From: Clostridia bacterium
Lineage (GTDB): Bacteria > Bacillota > Clostridia > Peptostreptococcales > Anaerovoracaceae
Length of the DNA: 13,739 bases
Reading direction: 5' to 3'
Assembly: GCA_024682015.1 (NCBI GenBank)
Contig: JAIKZT010000063.1
Span: 1 to 13,739, forward strand
Shown piece after piece: positions 13,516-13,739 of this stretch. The first letter of the stretch is position 1, and each line of letters starts with the position of its first letter. A program made the translations under genes and the position numbers. Below the pieces are notes generated by a model, which searched no databases, had not been told where the DNA came from, and saw only the letters and a program-made list of their open reading frames with translations.

Positions 13516-13593
13516 ATGAAAAACTATTTGCTTATGAGCCTTTGCGTTTTATCAGGGGCAGCTATACGGCCGCAGCGCGGGGAGGCGCAGTAA
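13516..13593 (+). CDS. Doubtful 25-residue small ORF
   Basis: An ATG with AGGTGA 6 nt upstream opens a 25-codon frame beginning MKNYLLMSLCVLSGAA, hydrophobic like a short membrane or leader peptide, and ending at TAA. Its second half is antisense to the end of the leftward gene at the right edge. The ribosome binding site and weak promoter support it. The small size and antisense overlap argue against it. Confidence 0.2.
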   Translation: MKNYLLMSLCVLSGAAIRPQRGEAQ

Positions 13594-13739
13594 CAGCCCC
13601 TCTTCCGTTCGCCGCAGGAAAGACACACGTTCTATCTGCAGCACATCGCGGTCTTCGGGGATGACCTCCTTCGGTACTGCGTCCGGTTGACCAGGAATTC
13701 CCACGATGGCCAGGACGCGGCGCACACGGCGCTGTGCAA
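13552..13739 (-). CDS. C-terminal fragment of an unrecognised protein (runs off right edge)
   Basis: An open leftward frame enters from the right edge and gives 61 residues before TGA. It contains VRRVLAIVGIPGQPDAVPKE and VIPEDRDVLQIERVSFLRR and ends LRPYSCP. Third codon positions are mostly G or C, as in the other genes, and the frame has no stops, so it is probably a real gene end. The other two leftward frames are broken. I do not recognise a family. No clear terminator follows, and surE starts about 200 nt further left with its own promoter. Confidence 0.5.
   Translation of the reverse strand, partial: AQRRVRRVLAIVGIPGQPDAVPKEVIPEDRDVLQIERVSFLRRTEEGLLLRLPALRPYSCP

Overview
The window looks like a GC-rich member of the Clostridia (Bacillota) that ferments amino acids. 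The grounds are a lysine-fermentation gene set, a subtilase anchored by S-layer-homology (SLH) domains, strong AGGAGG-type ribosome binding sites, and TATAAT/TATACT promoters in AT-rich gaps. I cannot name the genus. No RNA genes, CRISPR arrays or insertion sequences were seen, and no gene-free stretch exceeds 300 bases.

Region 1 (1-4815) is the 3-aminobutyryl-CoA branch of lysine fermentation. A leftward operon runs kdd > kamA > kamB > kamC, and kamC leaves the window at the left edge. The kal gene is transcribed divergently to the right. KamA converts lysine to beta-lysine. Kdd oxidises 3,5-diaminohexanoate. Kal removes ammonia from 3-aminobutyryl-CoA to give crotonyl-CoA. KamB (P-loop protein) and KamC (MutS-like) are conserved companions whose likely job is to maintain the B12-dependent lysine 5,6-aminomutase KamDE. 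The kamDE, kce and acetoacetate CoA-transferase genes are not in the window and may lie to the left. The 215-bp divergent control region holds two facing TATACT boxes around an inverted repeat, and a strong hairpin sits at the predicted 5' end of the kdd mRNA.

Region 2 (4816-5709) has the kal terminator, then a monocistronic RluB/RsuA-type pseudouridine synthase with its own promoter and a shared bidirectional terminator.

Region 3 (5728-10231) is one 1466-codon gene for a secreted, wall-anchored, lactocepin-like S8 protease. Its promoter is embedded in a perfect 14-bp inverted repeat.

Region 4 (10239-11222) encodes a membrane-anchored DUF4230 protein. Behind it is a possible 38-codon small gene with a perfect Shine-Dalgarno sequence but ATA where ATG would be expected.

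Region 5 (11255-13414) has a biosynthetic/degradative thiolase with a LacI-type palindrome in its leader, preceded by surE. The thiolase plausibly closes the lysine pathway by splitting acetoacetyl-CoA. The right edge holds the C-terminus of an unrecognised leftward gene and a doubtful rightward small ORF.

The extracellular protease would release peptides, and the lysine route plus thiolase would turn the lysine into acetyl-CoA and butyrate precursors. That link between the regions is inferred from co-location, not shown by the sequence.
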